This document shows positions 1-8,548 of a DNA stretch of 64,000 nucleotides, in pieces. Position 1 is the stretch's first letter. Each line of letters begins with the position of its first letter. The notes beneath the pieces are model-generated. The model searched no databases. It was not told the origin of the DNA and saw nothing but the letters and a program-made list of their open reading frames with translations. Position numbers and translations under genes: made by a program. The stretch comes from Micromonospora antibiotica. GTDB lineage: Bacteria > Actinomycetota > Actinomycetes > Mycobacteriales > Micromonosporaceae. The stretch lies in contig NZ_JAGFWR010000005.1 of the NCBI RefSeq assembly GCF_017599305.1, positions 309,543 to 373,542 on the forward strand, written 5' to 3'.

Positions 1-129
1 GGCGTACGTTAAGCGCGCGACGGCAGCGGCGGCAGTAGAACGGCTCCGGGACCGGCGCCACACTCGCGCTGACTACTACCGCCTCGGGGAGTCGGGCGGA
101 TTCCTCGTGGTGCGGGGAGTGCGGTGGCA

Positions 130-549
130 TTACTGGTCGCCTCCGTCCTGGTTGCGGGTGGGCTGCGGCGGGGCGGGGTGAGCGGGGCCGAGAGTCAGGC
201 CGAGGCGCAGGGTCGCGAGGTCGACCAGGCGTCGCAGCAGGCTCGCCGTGCCGGTGCTGAGGTCGGCGTCGTAGTCGCGGGCGATACGGCAGGCCTCGCG
301 CACCGCCACGCACGCGGAGGTGAGGGCGGCCTCCAGGGCGGCGCGGTCGTCCTCGCGGGTGGCCCGCCTGACGTTCTCCGCCGGGTAGGTGCGCTCGTCA
401 CCGGTGGGAAAGCGGAGGGTGTAGCGGCGGGCGTAGGTGGTGTGCGGGGTGGAATAGCGGACATCGGTGACGGTGCCGAGGCGGTACTCGACCGGGTCGG
501 CCGGGCTGATCACCCGGGCGGTGTCGCCGTACTCCAGGGACCGGTACAT
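130..549 (-). CDS. hypothetical protein of the integrative element (139 aa)
   Basis: I do not recognise a family. The N-terminal half is beta-rich and basic (residues 1-60, with VTDVRYSTPHTTYARRYTL). The C-terminal half is an alanine-rich helical stretch containing two Cys residues (SACVAVREACRIARD, about 78-92). The start is the ATG at 549, preceded on the minus strand by a GGAG ribosome binding site. It is the last complete gene of the minus-strand accessory block and lies about 100 bp downstream of the next hypothetical gene. High GC and typical actinobacterial codon use support it being real. Confidence 0.6.
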   Translation of the reverse strand: MYRSLEYGDTARVISPADPVEYRLGTVTDVRYSTPHTTYARRYTLRFPTGDERTYPAENVRRATREDDRAALEAALTSACVAVREACRIARDYDADLSTGTASLLRRLVDLATLRLGLTLGPAHPAPPQPTRNQDGGDQ

Positions 550-651
550 CAGGACTCCGTTCAGGGGTGCGTGCTGGTGGGATAGCCGTTCTCCGGGGGG
601 TGCCGCGCGTCCCGGGGGTGGGACCGGGTCGCGCGGCTCCCGTCGCGGCGG

Positions 652-1173
652 TCAGGGTTGGGCGGCGGCCGGTGGGCGGTCGGCACCGCCGGGGGTGGCC
701 GGTGGCCAGGTGGTCCCTTCGGTGGGGAACGGTGGTGCGGCCTTCACGTGGGGCAGGCCGGGGTCGAGTTTCTGGCCGATGCGGTCGAGGCTGACCGCTC
801 CGTACGCGGTCAGGTGCGCGCCCACGGCGAGGGCCTGTGCGCCGGTGAGCAGGACGACGAGGCGGCGGGCGTGGGTGTCGTGGACTCGCAGCTCGACGTA
901 CCCGGTGGTCAGCGGCCGGACCGGGAGGAACCGCTCGACCTGTGCGCCGCCGGGTGCCGTCGCCCAGATCGCCGCGCACAGCGCGTTCCACTGCTCGTTG
1001 ACAAGGGTTTCCCAGTGCTCCGCGCGGGCGGTGAGGGTCGCGTGTTCGGCCTGACTGGTGGAGTGTTCGGCGAGCGCGCGGGCGACCTCGGCCGCCGCGA
1101 AGTTCGCGCACACCCGGTTGGCCAGCGCGATCATGGTCCCGGCGGTGTGTTCCGGCGTCGGCAGCGTCGTCAC
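652..1173 (-). CDS. hypothetical protein of the integrative element (173 aa)
   Basis: Not recognised. I chose the GTG at 1173 because a GGAG motif lies 6 nt upstream; an upstream extension in the same frame is proline/arginine-rich and looks untranslated. The first 60 residues form an alanine-rich helix with a heptad look (FAAAEVARALAEHSTS). The middle contains a beta-rich part (TGYVELRVHDTHARRLVVLL). The C-terminus is a proline-rich tail. It sits between two other accessory genes on the same strand, so it is likely part of the element's maintenance or early operon. Confidence 0.6.
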   Translation of the reverse strand: MTTLPTPEHTAGTMIALANRVCANFAAAEVARALAEHSTSQAEHATLTARAEHWETLVNEQWNALCAAIWATAPGGAQVERFLPVRPLTTGYVELRVHDTHARRLVVLLTGAQALAVGAHLTAYGAVSLDRIGQKLDPGLPHVKAAPPFPTEGTTWPPATPGGADRPPAAAQP

Positions 1174-1297
1174 GGGAGACTCCGGTGGAGGCGGGGGCGT
1201 CGAGGCAGGCGGGGTGGGGGCGGTATCGGCGGCGGGGTGCGCGCCGGTACCGGAGCCGGGCGGGGTGTTCCCGCGCCGGCCCCAATGCCGGCCCACC

Positions 1298-2284
1298 TCA
1301 GACCGCCAACAGCTCGAACGCGCGGGCCTTGAGGTCCGCTCCGGCACCGGTCAGCGCCCGGCTCGCCCGAACGAGGTTGGTCTTCGCGGGGGCGAAGTGG
1401 TCCACGTACTCGGTGATGGCCTGGTAGCCGGCCCACCGAGTGCCCTTGATCGCCCTCTGCGTGTCCGCGTCCCGGATGAGGTAGCGCAGCGTCGCGGTGC
1501 GCTGCTTCGCGTTGTTGCGCGCCGTGTCAGAGGCGTCGTCGGCGAGGGGCCACACCTGCGCGACGATCTTCTCGAACTCGCCCATCGTCAACGACTCGTT
1601 GATCATCTTCTCGGCTTCGGCCTCGAACGCGTCGAACGCCGTCCACATCAGCCCGAGGGCCTGCCGCGCCTCGGCGATCTTGCTGGTCACGTTCGACGTG
1701 TGCCGAAATGTGTACGAGCTGCGCGACCGCTGGTAGGCGAGGGCCTGGGTGTTCGCGCACACGATCCGCACCGGGGTCGCGTCCAGGCGCAACGAGGCGG
1801 TGCCGTCGTGGGAGGTGGTGGCCGCGAGGTACAGGTCCATGTCATCCACCCCGGCAATCCGCATCGCCGTCGGCAGCTTCATGGTCACGAACACCGACCG
1901 GCCCTTCCGCATCGAGCCGGCGGTCTCGAAGTGCGCGCCGGAGGCGTCGACCAGAAGGTTGAGGGTCTCGGCGACCTGCTCGTTCTGCACCACCGAGTAG
2001 TCCTCGCCGACCACCCCGAGGTACTCGGTCTGCCCAGTGGCCGGGTTGGTGCGCACGGTCATGTACTTGTCGGGGCAGTCGACCTTCGTCACCCCCCGCT
2101 CGGTGACCTCGATGCCCTGAAGGGCGATCTTGCGGACCTCCCAACCGCCGAGCCACGCCTTACTCATCACCTCCTGCGCGGTCATGCAGGCATCGGTGAC
2201 GGTGCCGAGCTGGTGCCAGGCGGTCAGCCGCGCGGAGGCGAAGGCCGTCTGGCCGTTGGCGAGGGTTTCCAGTTCGTGTGCCAC
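1298..2284 (-). CDS. DUF932 phage/plasmid-like protein
   Basis: At 328 aa it matches the DUF932 family (phage/plasmid-like protein TIGR03299), whose members are carried by plasmids, phages and conjugative elements and whose function is not established. Visible family traits are the N-terminal segment with WHQLGT (about residues 23-28), the long alternating beta/alpha core with YSVVQNEQV, and the C-terminal RWAGYQAITEYVDHF. The start is the GTG at 2284, with an AGGGG motif 8 nt upstream. About 170 bp separate it from the next gene upstream. I infer a DNA-linked housekeeping role for the element. Confidence 0.8.
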   Translation of the reverse strand: MAHELETLANGQTAFASARLTAWHQLGTVTDACMTAQEVMSKAWLGGWEVRKIALQGIEVTERGVTKVDCPDKYMTVRTNPATGQTEYLGVVGEDYSVVQNEQVAETLNLLVDASGAHFETAGSMRKGRSVFVTMKLPTAMRIAGVDDMDLYLAATTSHDGTASLRLDATPVRIVCANTQALAYQRSRSSYTFRHTSNVTSKIAEARQALGLMWTAFDAFEAEAEKMINESLTMGEFEKIVAQVWPLADDASDTARNNAKQRTATLRYLIRDADTQRAIKGTRWAGYQAITEYVDHFAPAKTNLVRASRALTGAGADLKARAFELLAV

Positions 2285-2457
2285 GGTGGCACCCCTTCCC
2301 GGTCGTGTGGTGTTCGGGTGGGGCGGCGGGCCGGGGATTCCGGCCCCGACCGCGCCGTCAACATCAATGTTTCCTACCTCCACGTGTCGATCAAGGCGAT
2401 TGGTTCGAGTCGATGGAGGTTTCTGCGGCGAATCTGACGCCCGCCGCCGGGCGCGGC

Positions 2458-3030
2458 CTACCGGGTGTCGGTGGCCGGGCGTAGCCGCCCGTCCGGCCCG
2501 TACAGATACGCGCGGACGGTTGTGAACGGGGCCGGTAGGTACACGGTGAACCCGTGTTCGGCGATGAACCGGGTTCGGTAGGTGCGGGTGACGCCCAACA
2601 GGTACCGGTCGGGTTTGTCACCGTGCGACCCCGGCGGAATGATGCCCGCCCCGGGCCGGTCGGCACGGGCGCGGCCGTGCCGACCGAGCGCGATGTGCGG
2701 GCACAGCGACAGGGCGGCGGTCATACACTCGGGGTGCCCCGGCGGGTCCGCGTAGCGCATCAGCTCAGCGGCCCGGGGGCCGCCGAGGAACGCCACCCAA
2801 TAGCCCATCGGCTCACCGCACAGCGAGCACCTCCGTTCGACCGCGAGGCGGGTCGAGACGGTGGTGTTGATCGTGGTGAAGTCCACGTGCGACCCGCCGC
2901 CCGTCGAGTCGGGGTGGATGTTGACCGGTGGGATAGGCAGGCCGCGTCGCGAGTCATGAGGACGCGCGGCCAGCGAGGGCGGGATGCCGGGCCCGTCGGC
3001 GGCCGGGCCGGGAGCCGATGGGCCGGTCAC
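2458..3030 (-). CDS. hypothetical protein with putative zinc-binding cysteines
   Basis: 190 aa, family not recognised. The start is the GTG at 3030, whose GTGA overlaps the stop of the upstream gene, so the two are translationally coupled. CSLCGEPMGYW (about residues 66-76) followed by HPECM and CPH could form a zinc-binding cluster. The C-terminal 45 residues look like a short beta domain (FIAEHGFTVYLPAPF). The first 50 residues are proline-rich and probably disordered. Function unknown. Confidence 0.6.
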   Translation of the reverse strand: MTGPSAPGPAADGPGIPPSLAARPHDSRRGLPIPPVNIHPDSTGGGSHVDFTTINTTVSTRLAVERRCSLCGEPMGYWVAFLGGPRAAELMRYADPPGHPECMTAALSLCPHIALGRHGRARADRPGAGIIPPGSHGDKPDRYLLGVTRTYRTRFIAEHGFTVYLPAPFTTVRAYLYGPDGRLRPATDTR

Positions 3031-3659
3031 GAGGCACCGTCCGCGCGGGTGGGCCGGGCATCGGTCACGGTGACGTGCGGTAGCTGCGCCCGCAGTACGG
3101 CGTGTGCCTGTTCCCATTCCGCCTCGGTCAGACACCGGCTCACCGGTTCGAGGTGCGCGGCAGTCATCGTCACGGCCATGACGTCGGCCTCGTCCGCCGA
3201 GTCGAACACGGCCACCATGTCGCCCCCGGCAACCACATAGACGCGAGGGTCATCGGCGGGTGAGGCCACCGGGGCGGCACGGCGGTGTTCGGCCAGCCAC
3301 CGCTCGACCACCTCGGCCGGGTTGCCGGTCAGGGTGCCGGTGTCGTAGCCCTCGTCATCAAGCCACCCGAGGTGATCGGCGGCGGTCCAGTCAGGGTGGA
3401 TGAGCCACGATTGCCGTACGGCCTGCCACATGGTCAGCCGTGCCGGGACGCCGATCGGGTCCGCCGGTTGCGAACCGTTCGTGCCGGGCACCGGGCATAG
3501 CGGGGTGCCGTCGCGGTGGGACGTAGCCGGGCGCGAGGCGAACCCGTCGAGGGGCCAGTCACGCGGCGGCACGGTCCGGGCCGGTTCCCCGCATTCGGGG
3601 CAGCGCAGCGACCCCGGCGCGTGCATCGGGCCGTCGGGGTGGTCGTCGGGGCTGGTCAT
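3027..3659 (-). CDS. hypothetical protein with CxxC motif (210 aa)
   Basis: Not recognised. CPECG (residues 20-24) and a later isolated Cys give a possible zinc-ribbon-like N-terminus. Residues 75-125 are helical and tryptophan-rich (MWQAVRQSWLIHPDW). The C-terminal part (RVYVVAGGDMVAVFDSADEAD) looks like a small alpha/beta domain. The start ATG at 3659 has a strong GGAAGGA motif. It overlaps the next gene by 4 bp, so both are read from one message. Confidence 0.6.
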   Translation of the reverse strand: MTSPDDHPDGPMHAPGSLRCPECGEPARTVPPRDWPLDGFASRPATSHRDGTPLCPVPGTNGSQPADPIGVPARLTMWQAVRQSWLIHPDWTAADHLGWLDDEGYDTGTLTGNPAEVVERWLAEHRRAAPVASPADDPRVYVVAGGDMVAVFDSADEADVMAVTMTAAHLEPVSRCLTEAEWEQAHAVLRAQLPHVTVTDARPTRADGAS

Positions 3660-3742
3660 GGTCTGTTCCTTCCGTGACGCTGGTGGGTGGGCGTGCGGGT
3701 GCCGGGGCCGGGCGTGGTGCCCGGCCCCGGCGGGGCGGTAGG

Positions 3743-5017
3743 TCAGGCCGCCACCGGCGCGGTGGCGGCCTCGTCGGTGCCGGCCTCGTCGGCGCTGGTC
3801 TCGTCACCGGCGGGCGGGGTGGTGTCGGTCTCGGGCGCGGCCATGAACGCGCGAACCTCGGCGGTCGGGGCGGGCGGGTTGTCCGCGAGGGCGTAGGTTT
3901 CCGGGGCCTCCCGCGTCAGGATCAGCACCCCGAACCCGGTCAGCTTGTCCATGCCGTTGCGGACCGCCCCGGGGCTACGTCCGCCGATCTCCCGGGCGAC
4001 GGTGCCGGGGGTGACATCGTGGCCGGGGCCGAGGTCACGCATGAACGCCTCGACCCGGTTACGCAACTCGTTCTTGCCCAACTTGGCCGACCCGTCGCTG
4101 TTGACCTCGCCCGTTCCACGACCGGTGCCAGCCACCCGCCGCGCGGACGGGCGGCGAATCTTGCGGGTGTGCCCGCACGTCGGGCAAGTGGAGTGCGTCG
4201 GGGCGTTGGCCGGGTCCACCGTGGCGAGGTCACCGTCGCCGATCACCCACAGCTCGTCACCGTCCTCGGTGACCGGCAGGCGACGGGCGGCCCCGGCAAC
4301 CTCCATCGCGGCGAGGATCGTGTCACCCATCGCCACCGACAGGCCGCTCTCATTGATCGCCGCGTCGGCCGTGATGCCGTCCGGGTGCCCACCGAGCACC
4401 CCCGCCATGATCAGCACTTTGAGGTCGGGCTGCGCCCCGACCGGTGCCCCGGACACGGGCACGCCGGACACCGGGGCGGGCACCCCGGACACCGGAGCCT
4501 CCGGCAACGTCGTCTCAGCCGTCGGGGCGTCGCTCGTGGGGGTCGGCGCGTCGGCGTCGGTCGGGGCGTCGGCGGCGACAGCCGCGTCGGGCGTGGTCAC
4601 CGCGTCAGCCGCCGGGACGTCACCGGTAGGCGACGGCGGGTCGGCCGGGTCGGACGTCGCGTCACCGGCCGCCGCAGCGTCGTCGGTGAGGGCGGCGGGC
4701 TCGGTGGCGGCATCCGGCGTCGTGTCCGGGGCGTCCTGCTCGGGTGCGGTGTCCGGCGACATATCGTCGGCCGCCGAGGCGTCGGGGGTGAGGTGCCAGA
4801 CGTCAGCGCTCTTACGATTGCCCTTGGCCGGGTCGGAGGTGCGGGCGGCGGTACCAGCGGCCTCCATGGCCGCGAGCGCCTCGGTCACCACCGACAGCGG
4901 CAGGTTCCCCTGTCCGGCCAACTTGCGGGCGGTGACGCCCGGAAGGCGACGCAACTCCTCGGCGACGGCGGACCGGGCCTCGTTGGTGCCGGGGGTGAGA
5001 TTGATGTTTGCGGTCAT
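3743..5017 (-). CDS. putative winged-helix regulator with long disordered linker
   Basis: 424 aa. The start is the ATG at 5017, preceded by GGAGGTG 7 nt upstream; an upstream in-frame extension lacks a ribosome binding site. Three segments look like MarR-like winged helices: residues about 10-70 (VAEELRRLPGVTARKLAG), about 195-245, and about 310-370 (ELRNRVEAFMRDLGPG). Between the first two lies an Ala/Pro/Thr/Asp-rich linker of about 115 residues. CPTCG at about 275 may bind zinc. I infer a DNA-binding regulator or partition-like factor of the element; no exact family is recognised. The 407 bp upstream should hold its promoter. Confidence 0.55.
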   Translation of the reverse strand: MTANINLTPGTNEARSAVAEELRRLPGVTARKLAGQGNLPLSVVTEALAAMEAAGTAARTSDPAKGNRKSADVWHLTPDASAADDMSPDTAPEQDAPDTTPDAATEPAALTDDAAAAGDATSDPADPPSPTGDVPAADAVTTPDAAVAADAPTDADAPTPTSDAPTAETTLPEAPVSGVPAPVSGVPVSGAPVGAQPDLKVLIMAGVLGGHPDGITADAAINESGLSVAMGDTILAAMEVAGAARRLPVTEDGDELWVIGDGDLATVDPANAPTHSTCPTCGHTRKIRRPSARRVAGTGRGTGEVNSDGSAKLGKNELRNRVEAFMRDLGPGHDVTPGTVAREIGGRSPGAVRNGMDKLTGFGVLILTREAPETYALADNPPAPTAEVRAFMAAPETDTTPPAGDETSADEAGTDEAATAPVAA

Positions 5018-5424
5018 GGCAGAACACCTCCACAAAAAGGGGTCGGCAATAGCGATTCCGCATGCGCGGCGCGCATCGTTTCTGCGGTTTCGCTGGGGCG
5101 GTTTTCGTTGCCCACGTCCATGGACGCTCGACGCCCGATAGTTGTCAACCCCGCCCACCAAGACTCTTTAAATGGTTCGCGTCGCGCTCCATTCGGGAAT
5201 CCGTCGCCGTGTCCCGCAATGCCATTTGACGGCCCCCACATCGCCGCCTTGCCCCCTGCCGCGCCGCCCCCTACCGCTGCACAGGGACGGTGGCGACACG
5301 TCGGCAGGGCGGGGCGGCAACCTCCCCACTGTCGACAACACTCCCCGTACCCGTGGCCGGGATGCGCGGCGGACGGCGGCCGTCGTGGCCACTTTCGCAT
5401 GGTGCGGAAAATCACTTCACCGAT
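5018..5424. other. intergenic region between regulator and conjugation block
   Basis: No convincing gene. The right part has AT-rich patches unlike its surroundings, such as CTCTTTAAATGG near 5165. A TTGACA hexamer lies on the minus strand at 5143-5148 and could be the -35 box of the regulator's promoter, but no good -10 is seen. Open frames across this stretch are shadows without ribosome binding sites. Confidence 0.4.
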
Positions 5425-6105
5425 TTACAGGGACACCCCTTTGCGTCGCATAAACGGAATGGGGTCAACAGCGTTGTCCTCGGTGGCGGGATAACCCTCG
5501 TGGGCCTCGTAATGCAGGTGAGGGCCGGAGGAGTTTCCGGAGCTGCCGACGTGGCCGATAGGCTGTCCCGCCGTCACCGGCTCGCCTACCGTCACGGTCG
5601 GCTGTCGGATCAGGTGGCAGTAGCGCGTCACCACGTCGCCCGGATGGCGGATCTCCGCGTACCAGCCGCACCCACCGAGGCCGGGGTATCCGTCGCTGTC
5701 GCACGGCATCGGCCCGCCGGTGGGTTCCCACGAGTCACCGCCGACGTTGCAGCGCACCCGCACGACGACCCCGCCCGACGCTGCCCGGACAACCGTCCCT
5801 CTCGCCGCCATGATGTCGACCCCGTCGTGGCCGGGCCGGTCACCGGTGCGGAAGCCGGAGCCCGCCTCCCCCACCACCGGGCGGGTCCACCCGCCGACGG
5901 ACACCTCCGCGCAGACACGCGACGGCGTACCGGCTGTTGTCGCCCGCGTCTCGTGTGCGGCGTCCGCGTCCGGGTGCACCGCCCCGACGCAACCACCCCC
6001 ACCCCCGCCGCCGAACGCTGACGAGACGACTCCGGCGGTAGCGGCGGCGACCAGCAGCAATGCCCCGGCAAGTCCCACCGCGATCGCCACGGCTACCCGT
6101 CCCAC
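5425..6105 (-). CDS. M23-family murein endopeptidase of the conjugation apparatus
   Basis: 226 aa with one N-terminal membrane segment or signal anchor (residues 4-28) and a Gly-rich spacer. The LytM/M23 zinc peptidase domain follows. The HxxxD ligands are His93 and Asp97 (GHDGVD), the second signature is HLHYE with His196 and His198, and His164 lies between. Family members cut peptidoglycan cross-links outside the membrane. Placed in a type IV secretion block, it plays the VirB1-like role of opening the wall for the transfer channel. Its start overlaps the end of the upstream gene by 13 bp. Four extra Cys residues in the domain could form disulfides. Confidence 0.88.
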   Translation of the reverse strand: MGRVAVAIAVGLAGALLLVAAATAGVVSSAFGGGGGGGCVGAVHPDADAAHETRATTAGTPSRVCAEVSVGGWTRPVVGEAGSGFRTGDRPGHDGVDIMAARGTVVRAASGGVVVRVRCNVGGDSWEPTGGPMPCDSDGYPGLGGCGWYAEIRHPGDVVTRYCHLIRQPTVTVGEPVTAGQPIGHVGSSGNSSGPHLHYEAHEGYPATEDNAVDPIPFMRRKGVSL

Positions 6106-6983
6106 GGCACACCGTCGGTGATCGGTGCGGGCAGTTCGGCCAGGCTCACCCGGTCCCGGTGACCCACCACCCGCCAGACCGGCCCCGCCGGGCCCCGGGG
6201 GTCGGCGGTGGCGGTGGCGGTGGCGACGGTCACCCCGTCAGGTAGCCCGACCCGGCGCAGGTGGTCGTGCAGGTTGGCCTCGCGGGCGGCGGTTGGCAGC
6301 CAGAACAGCACCGGATACGCGCGGCGGGGCGGCAGTGCGGCGTAGCGGCCCAGCTTGCCCACGACCCGGCTCAGGGTCTCTGTGCCGAGGTCGACCTCGG
6401 CCCAGAACGGCACCGCCCGCCCGTTGTCGGCCCACACGCCGTGTCCGTCCGGGCGTACCAGGTTGCCGCACGCCTCCCGGCAACGTGCCTCGTTCCACCA
6501 CCGCACCAACCGCGCGCCGGGGTATGCGCGGGCGTGGGCGGTGAGCGCGACGAAGAACCCGTTCACCGTGAGCAGGTGCGCCAGGGTCGGGGACATGGCG
6601 AGTCGGGCGGTGGCGTCGCGTACAGCGGCGGGACGGGGCAGCAGTGCGCCTCGTCCGGCGGCGAGCAGGGCCGCGCCGACCGGGCCGAGGGTCCACCTCC
6701 ACGCTTGTGAGCCGGGCCGCTGGTAGTGGCGGAACCGGTCGAGGATGTCTCGATCGTGGAGGGTGTTGAGGCGGTTGCGGGCTCGGCCGACGGAGCCGAA
6801 CGCGAGGTCGACGAGTTGGTCGGTGGTGAAGGTTCGGTGCTGGTCGAGCAGGTCGAGCAGGAGCCGGTCTCGGGGGGTGAGCCGGCCGAGTTCGGCGGCC
6901 ACGACGGACGCCGTCAGGCGGGAGCTGCCGGTGGCTGACGTGCGGGTGGGAGGGATATCTCTTATCAGTCGGTTCCGGTCCAC
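6093..6983 (-). CDS. replication-relaxation family protein
   Basis: 296 aa. It matches the actinobacterial Replic_Relax type: an N-terminal winged helix (LGRLTPRDRLLLDLLDQHR then TTDQLVDLAFGS, about residues 30-70), followed by an alpha/beta region with the conserved-looking WWNEARC and FWAEVDLGTE. The family is linked to plasmid replication and mobilisation in Firmicutes and Actinobacteria; its biochemistry is unsettled. It overlaps the coupling-protein gene upstream by 19 bp, which suggests work in DNA processing for transfer. No canonical relaxase (MobA/MobF) is visible in this window, so this protein may be an accessory at oriT. Confidence 0.75.
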   Translation of the reverse strand: MDRNRLIRDIPPTRTSATGSSRLTASVVAAELGRLTPRDRLLLDLLDQHRTFTTDQLVDLAFGSVGRARNRLNTLHDRDILDRFRHYQRPGSQAWRWTLGPVGAALLAAGRGALLPRPAAVRDATARLAMSPTLAHLLTVNGFFVALTAHARAYPGARLVRWWNEARCREACGNLVRPDGHGVWADNGRAVPFWAEVDLGTETLSRVVGKLGRYAALPPRRAYPVLFWLPTAAREANLHDHLRRVGLPDGVTVATATATADPRGPAGPVWRVVGHRDRVSLAELPAPITDGVPWDG

Positions 6984-8548
6984 CAGTCCTCCTCACCGCC
7001 GTCGACGTGCCCGTACGACGTGTTCATGGGGGCGTGTTCACCCGGCTGGTCACGGTCGTTGGAATGCTCGTTTGATCGCTCGTTGGAGGTCTCGTTAGAC
7101 CACTCGGGGTCGACGAACGTGTTGTGGCCGACCAGGTCGGTGACGGCGGGGTCGGCGGGCCCGGGTGGCTCGACGCGGGCGCAGGAGGTGGCGGCTTCGC
7201 CGAGCAGGCGCCGCCGCTCGGCGACGGTGAGGCCGGTGTGGTCGCGGGCGGCACGGCGTAACGCGTGCGCGCGGCCGGGTTGCGCCGGTGGTGGCGGCTC
7301 GGTGTCGACGGTGACCGGTGGAAGGACCCGGCCGCCGGCGACCGGTCGCAGGACGACCTCGTAGCCGCCGAGGCGGATCAGGTCGCCGTCGTCGAGGTAC
7401 GGGCGCAGGTGGCGGGCCTGGTCGATGGCGTCGCGGGGGGCCAGGGCGAAGTACACCTTGTTGCGGGCGTTGGCGTCGATCGCGGCCACCATGTCCGCCG
7501 ACAGCTGCCCGAGGTACTGGTGGGCCAGGACGAACGAGGTGTGCAGGCCGCGGGCCTCGGCGAGGGCGTCATCGATGCCGATGGGCAGGTGCAGGAAGTT
7601 GTGGCACTCGTCGAGCACGATCATGGCGTCCGGGCGGTCGTCTTCGGGTATGCGGGCGCGGGCGGTGGTGGCCTGCCACAGCCCGGCAAGGAGAAGGGAG
7701 CCGACCAGTCGGGTGCCGTCCTCACCGAGGATGCCCTTGGGTAGCCGGGCCAGCAGGACACCACCGTCGAGGATGTCGGCGAAGGAGAACGTGGTCGCCG
7801 GTACGCCGAACAGGCTGTTCGCCATCGGGTGCGCCATCACCAGCCGCAGCCGGGACAGCAGCGGGGCCACGAGACCGGAGCGTTGTGCGGCGGGCAGGTC
7901 GTTGAACCCTTCCCAGAACTCGCCGAGGGTGTTGCCCTCCCACGCGTTCAACCTGCTGACGACCGCGTTTACCCGGTCGGTCCGCCACGAGGCGTCCGAG
8001 AGCAGCCTGGGTAGGTGGGCGAGAGTGGCGTCGTCGAAGTGGGCGAGGGTGAGCAGGCCGTGGTAGCAGATGTCGGCGGTGCGGTGCCCCCACCACCGCG
8101 ACCACACCTTCGCCATCACCGCCGTCAGGTTCGCGGCCACGTCATGGGCGCTACCGCCGTGCACGCTCGGGTCGAGCAGGTTGATCGCCGGTGGCGCAGC
8201 CCGTTCGTCGGGGTCGATGAGCACCAGGCGGTCACCACACGACGCGGGTAGCCGGGCAAGCAGGTCACGGATCAGGTCACCCTTGGCCGGGTCGAACGCG
8301 GCCACGCCGCGCCCGGCGTCGACATCGTCGAGGATCATCCGCATCAGCAGGGTCGTCTTGCCGGTGCCGGTCGGGCCGAGGGCGTGCACGTGGTAGCGGC
8401 AGTCGGTCAGAGAGATCCCGACCCGCATCGCGGGCCCGGCGTTGGCGACACCGATGACCTTGCCGCCCAGGCCGTGCCGCTGCTCGCGCGGCACCAGATG
8501 CAGCCGGCGGGAATCGGGCGGGGTGCCCTCCTTACGAGTCGTGGTCAT
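6965..8548 (-). CDS. type IV coupling protein (VirD4/TraD-like ATPase)
   Basis: 527 aa. The start is the ATG at 8548, where ATGA overlaps the stop of the upstream gene; the longer in-frame extension is a shadow. It has Walker A GPTGTGKT (58-65), Walker B MIVLDE (309-314), and the conserved helicase-like order of TraG/TraD motor ATPases. There is no N-terminal membrane anchor, so it resembles soluble or partner-anchored coupling proteins; the upstream membrane protein may be the anchor. It would deliver the DNA-protein substrate to the secretion channel. The C-terminal tail is rich in Asn, Ser, Glu and Asp. Confidence 0.9.
   Translation of the reverse strand: MTTTRKEGTPPDSRRLHLVPREQRHGLGGKVIGVANAGPAMRVGISLTDCRYHVHALGPTGTGKTTLLMRMILDDVDAGRGVAAFDPAKGDLIRDLLARLPASCGDRLVLIDPDERAAPPAINLLDPSVHGGSAHDVAANLTAVMAKVWSRWWGHRTADICYHGLLTLAHFDDATLAHLPRLLSDASWRTDRVNAVVSRLNAWEGNTLGEFWEGFNDLPAAQRSGLVAPLLSRLRLVMAHPMANSLFGVPATTFSFADILDGGVLLARLPKGILGEDGTRLVGSLLLAGLWQATTARARIPEDDRPDAMIVLDECHNFLHLPIGIDDALAEARGLHTSFVLAHQYLGQLSADMVAAIDANARNKVYFALAPRDAIDQARHLRPYLDDGDLIRLGGYEVVLRPVAGGRVLPPVTVDTEPPPPAQPGRAHALRRAARDHTGLTVAERRRLLGEAATSCARVEPPGPADPAVTDLVGHNTFVDPEWSNETSNERSNEHSNDRDQPGEHAPMNTSYGHVDGGEEDWWTGTD

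Noticed and set aside
1..129. Left attachment site or gene end.
   Set aside because: No match to the tRNA-Lys 3' end and no supported coding frame; the element continues beyond the window.
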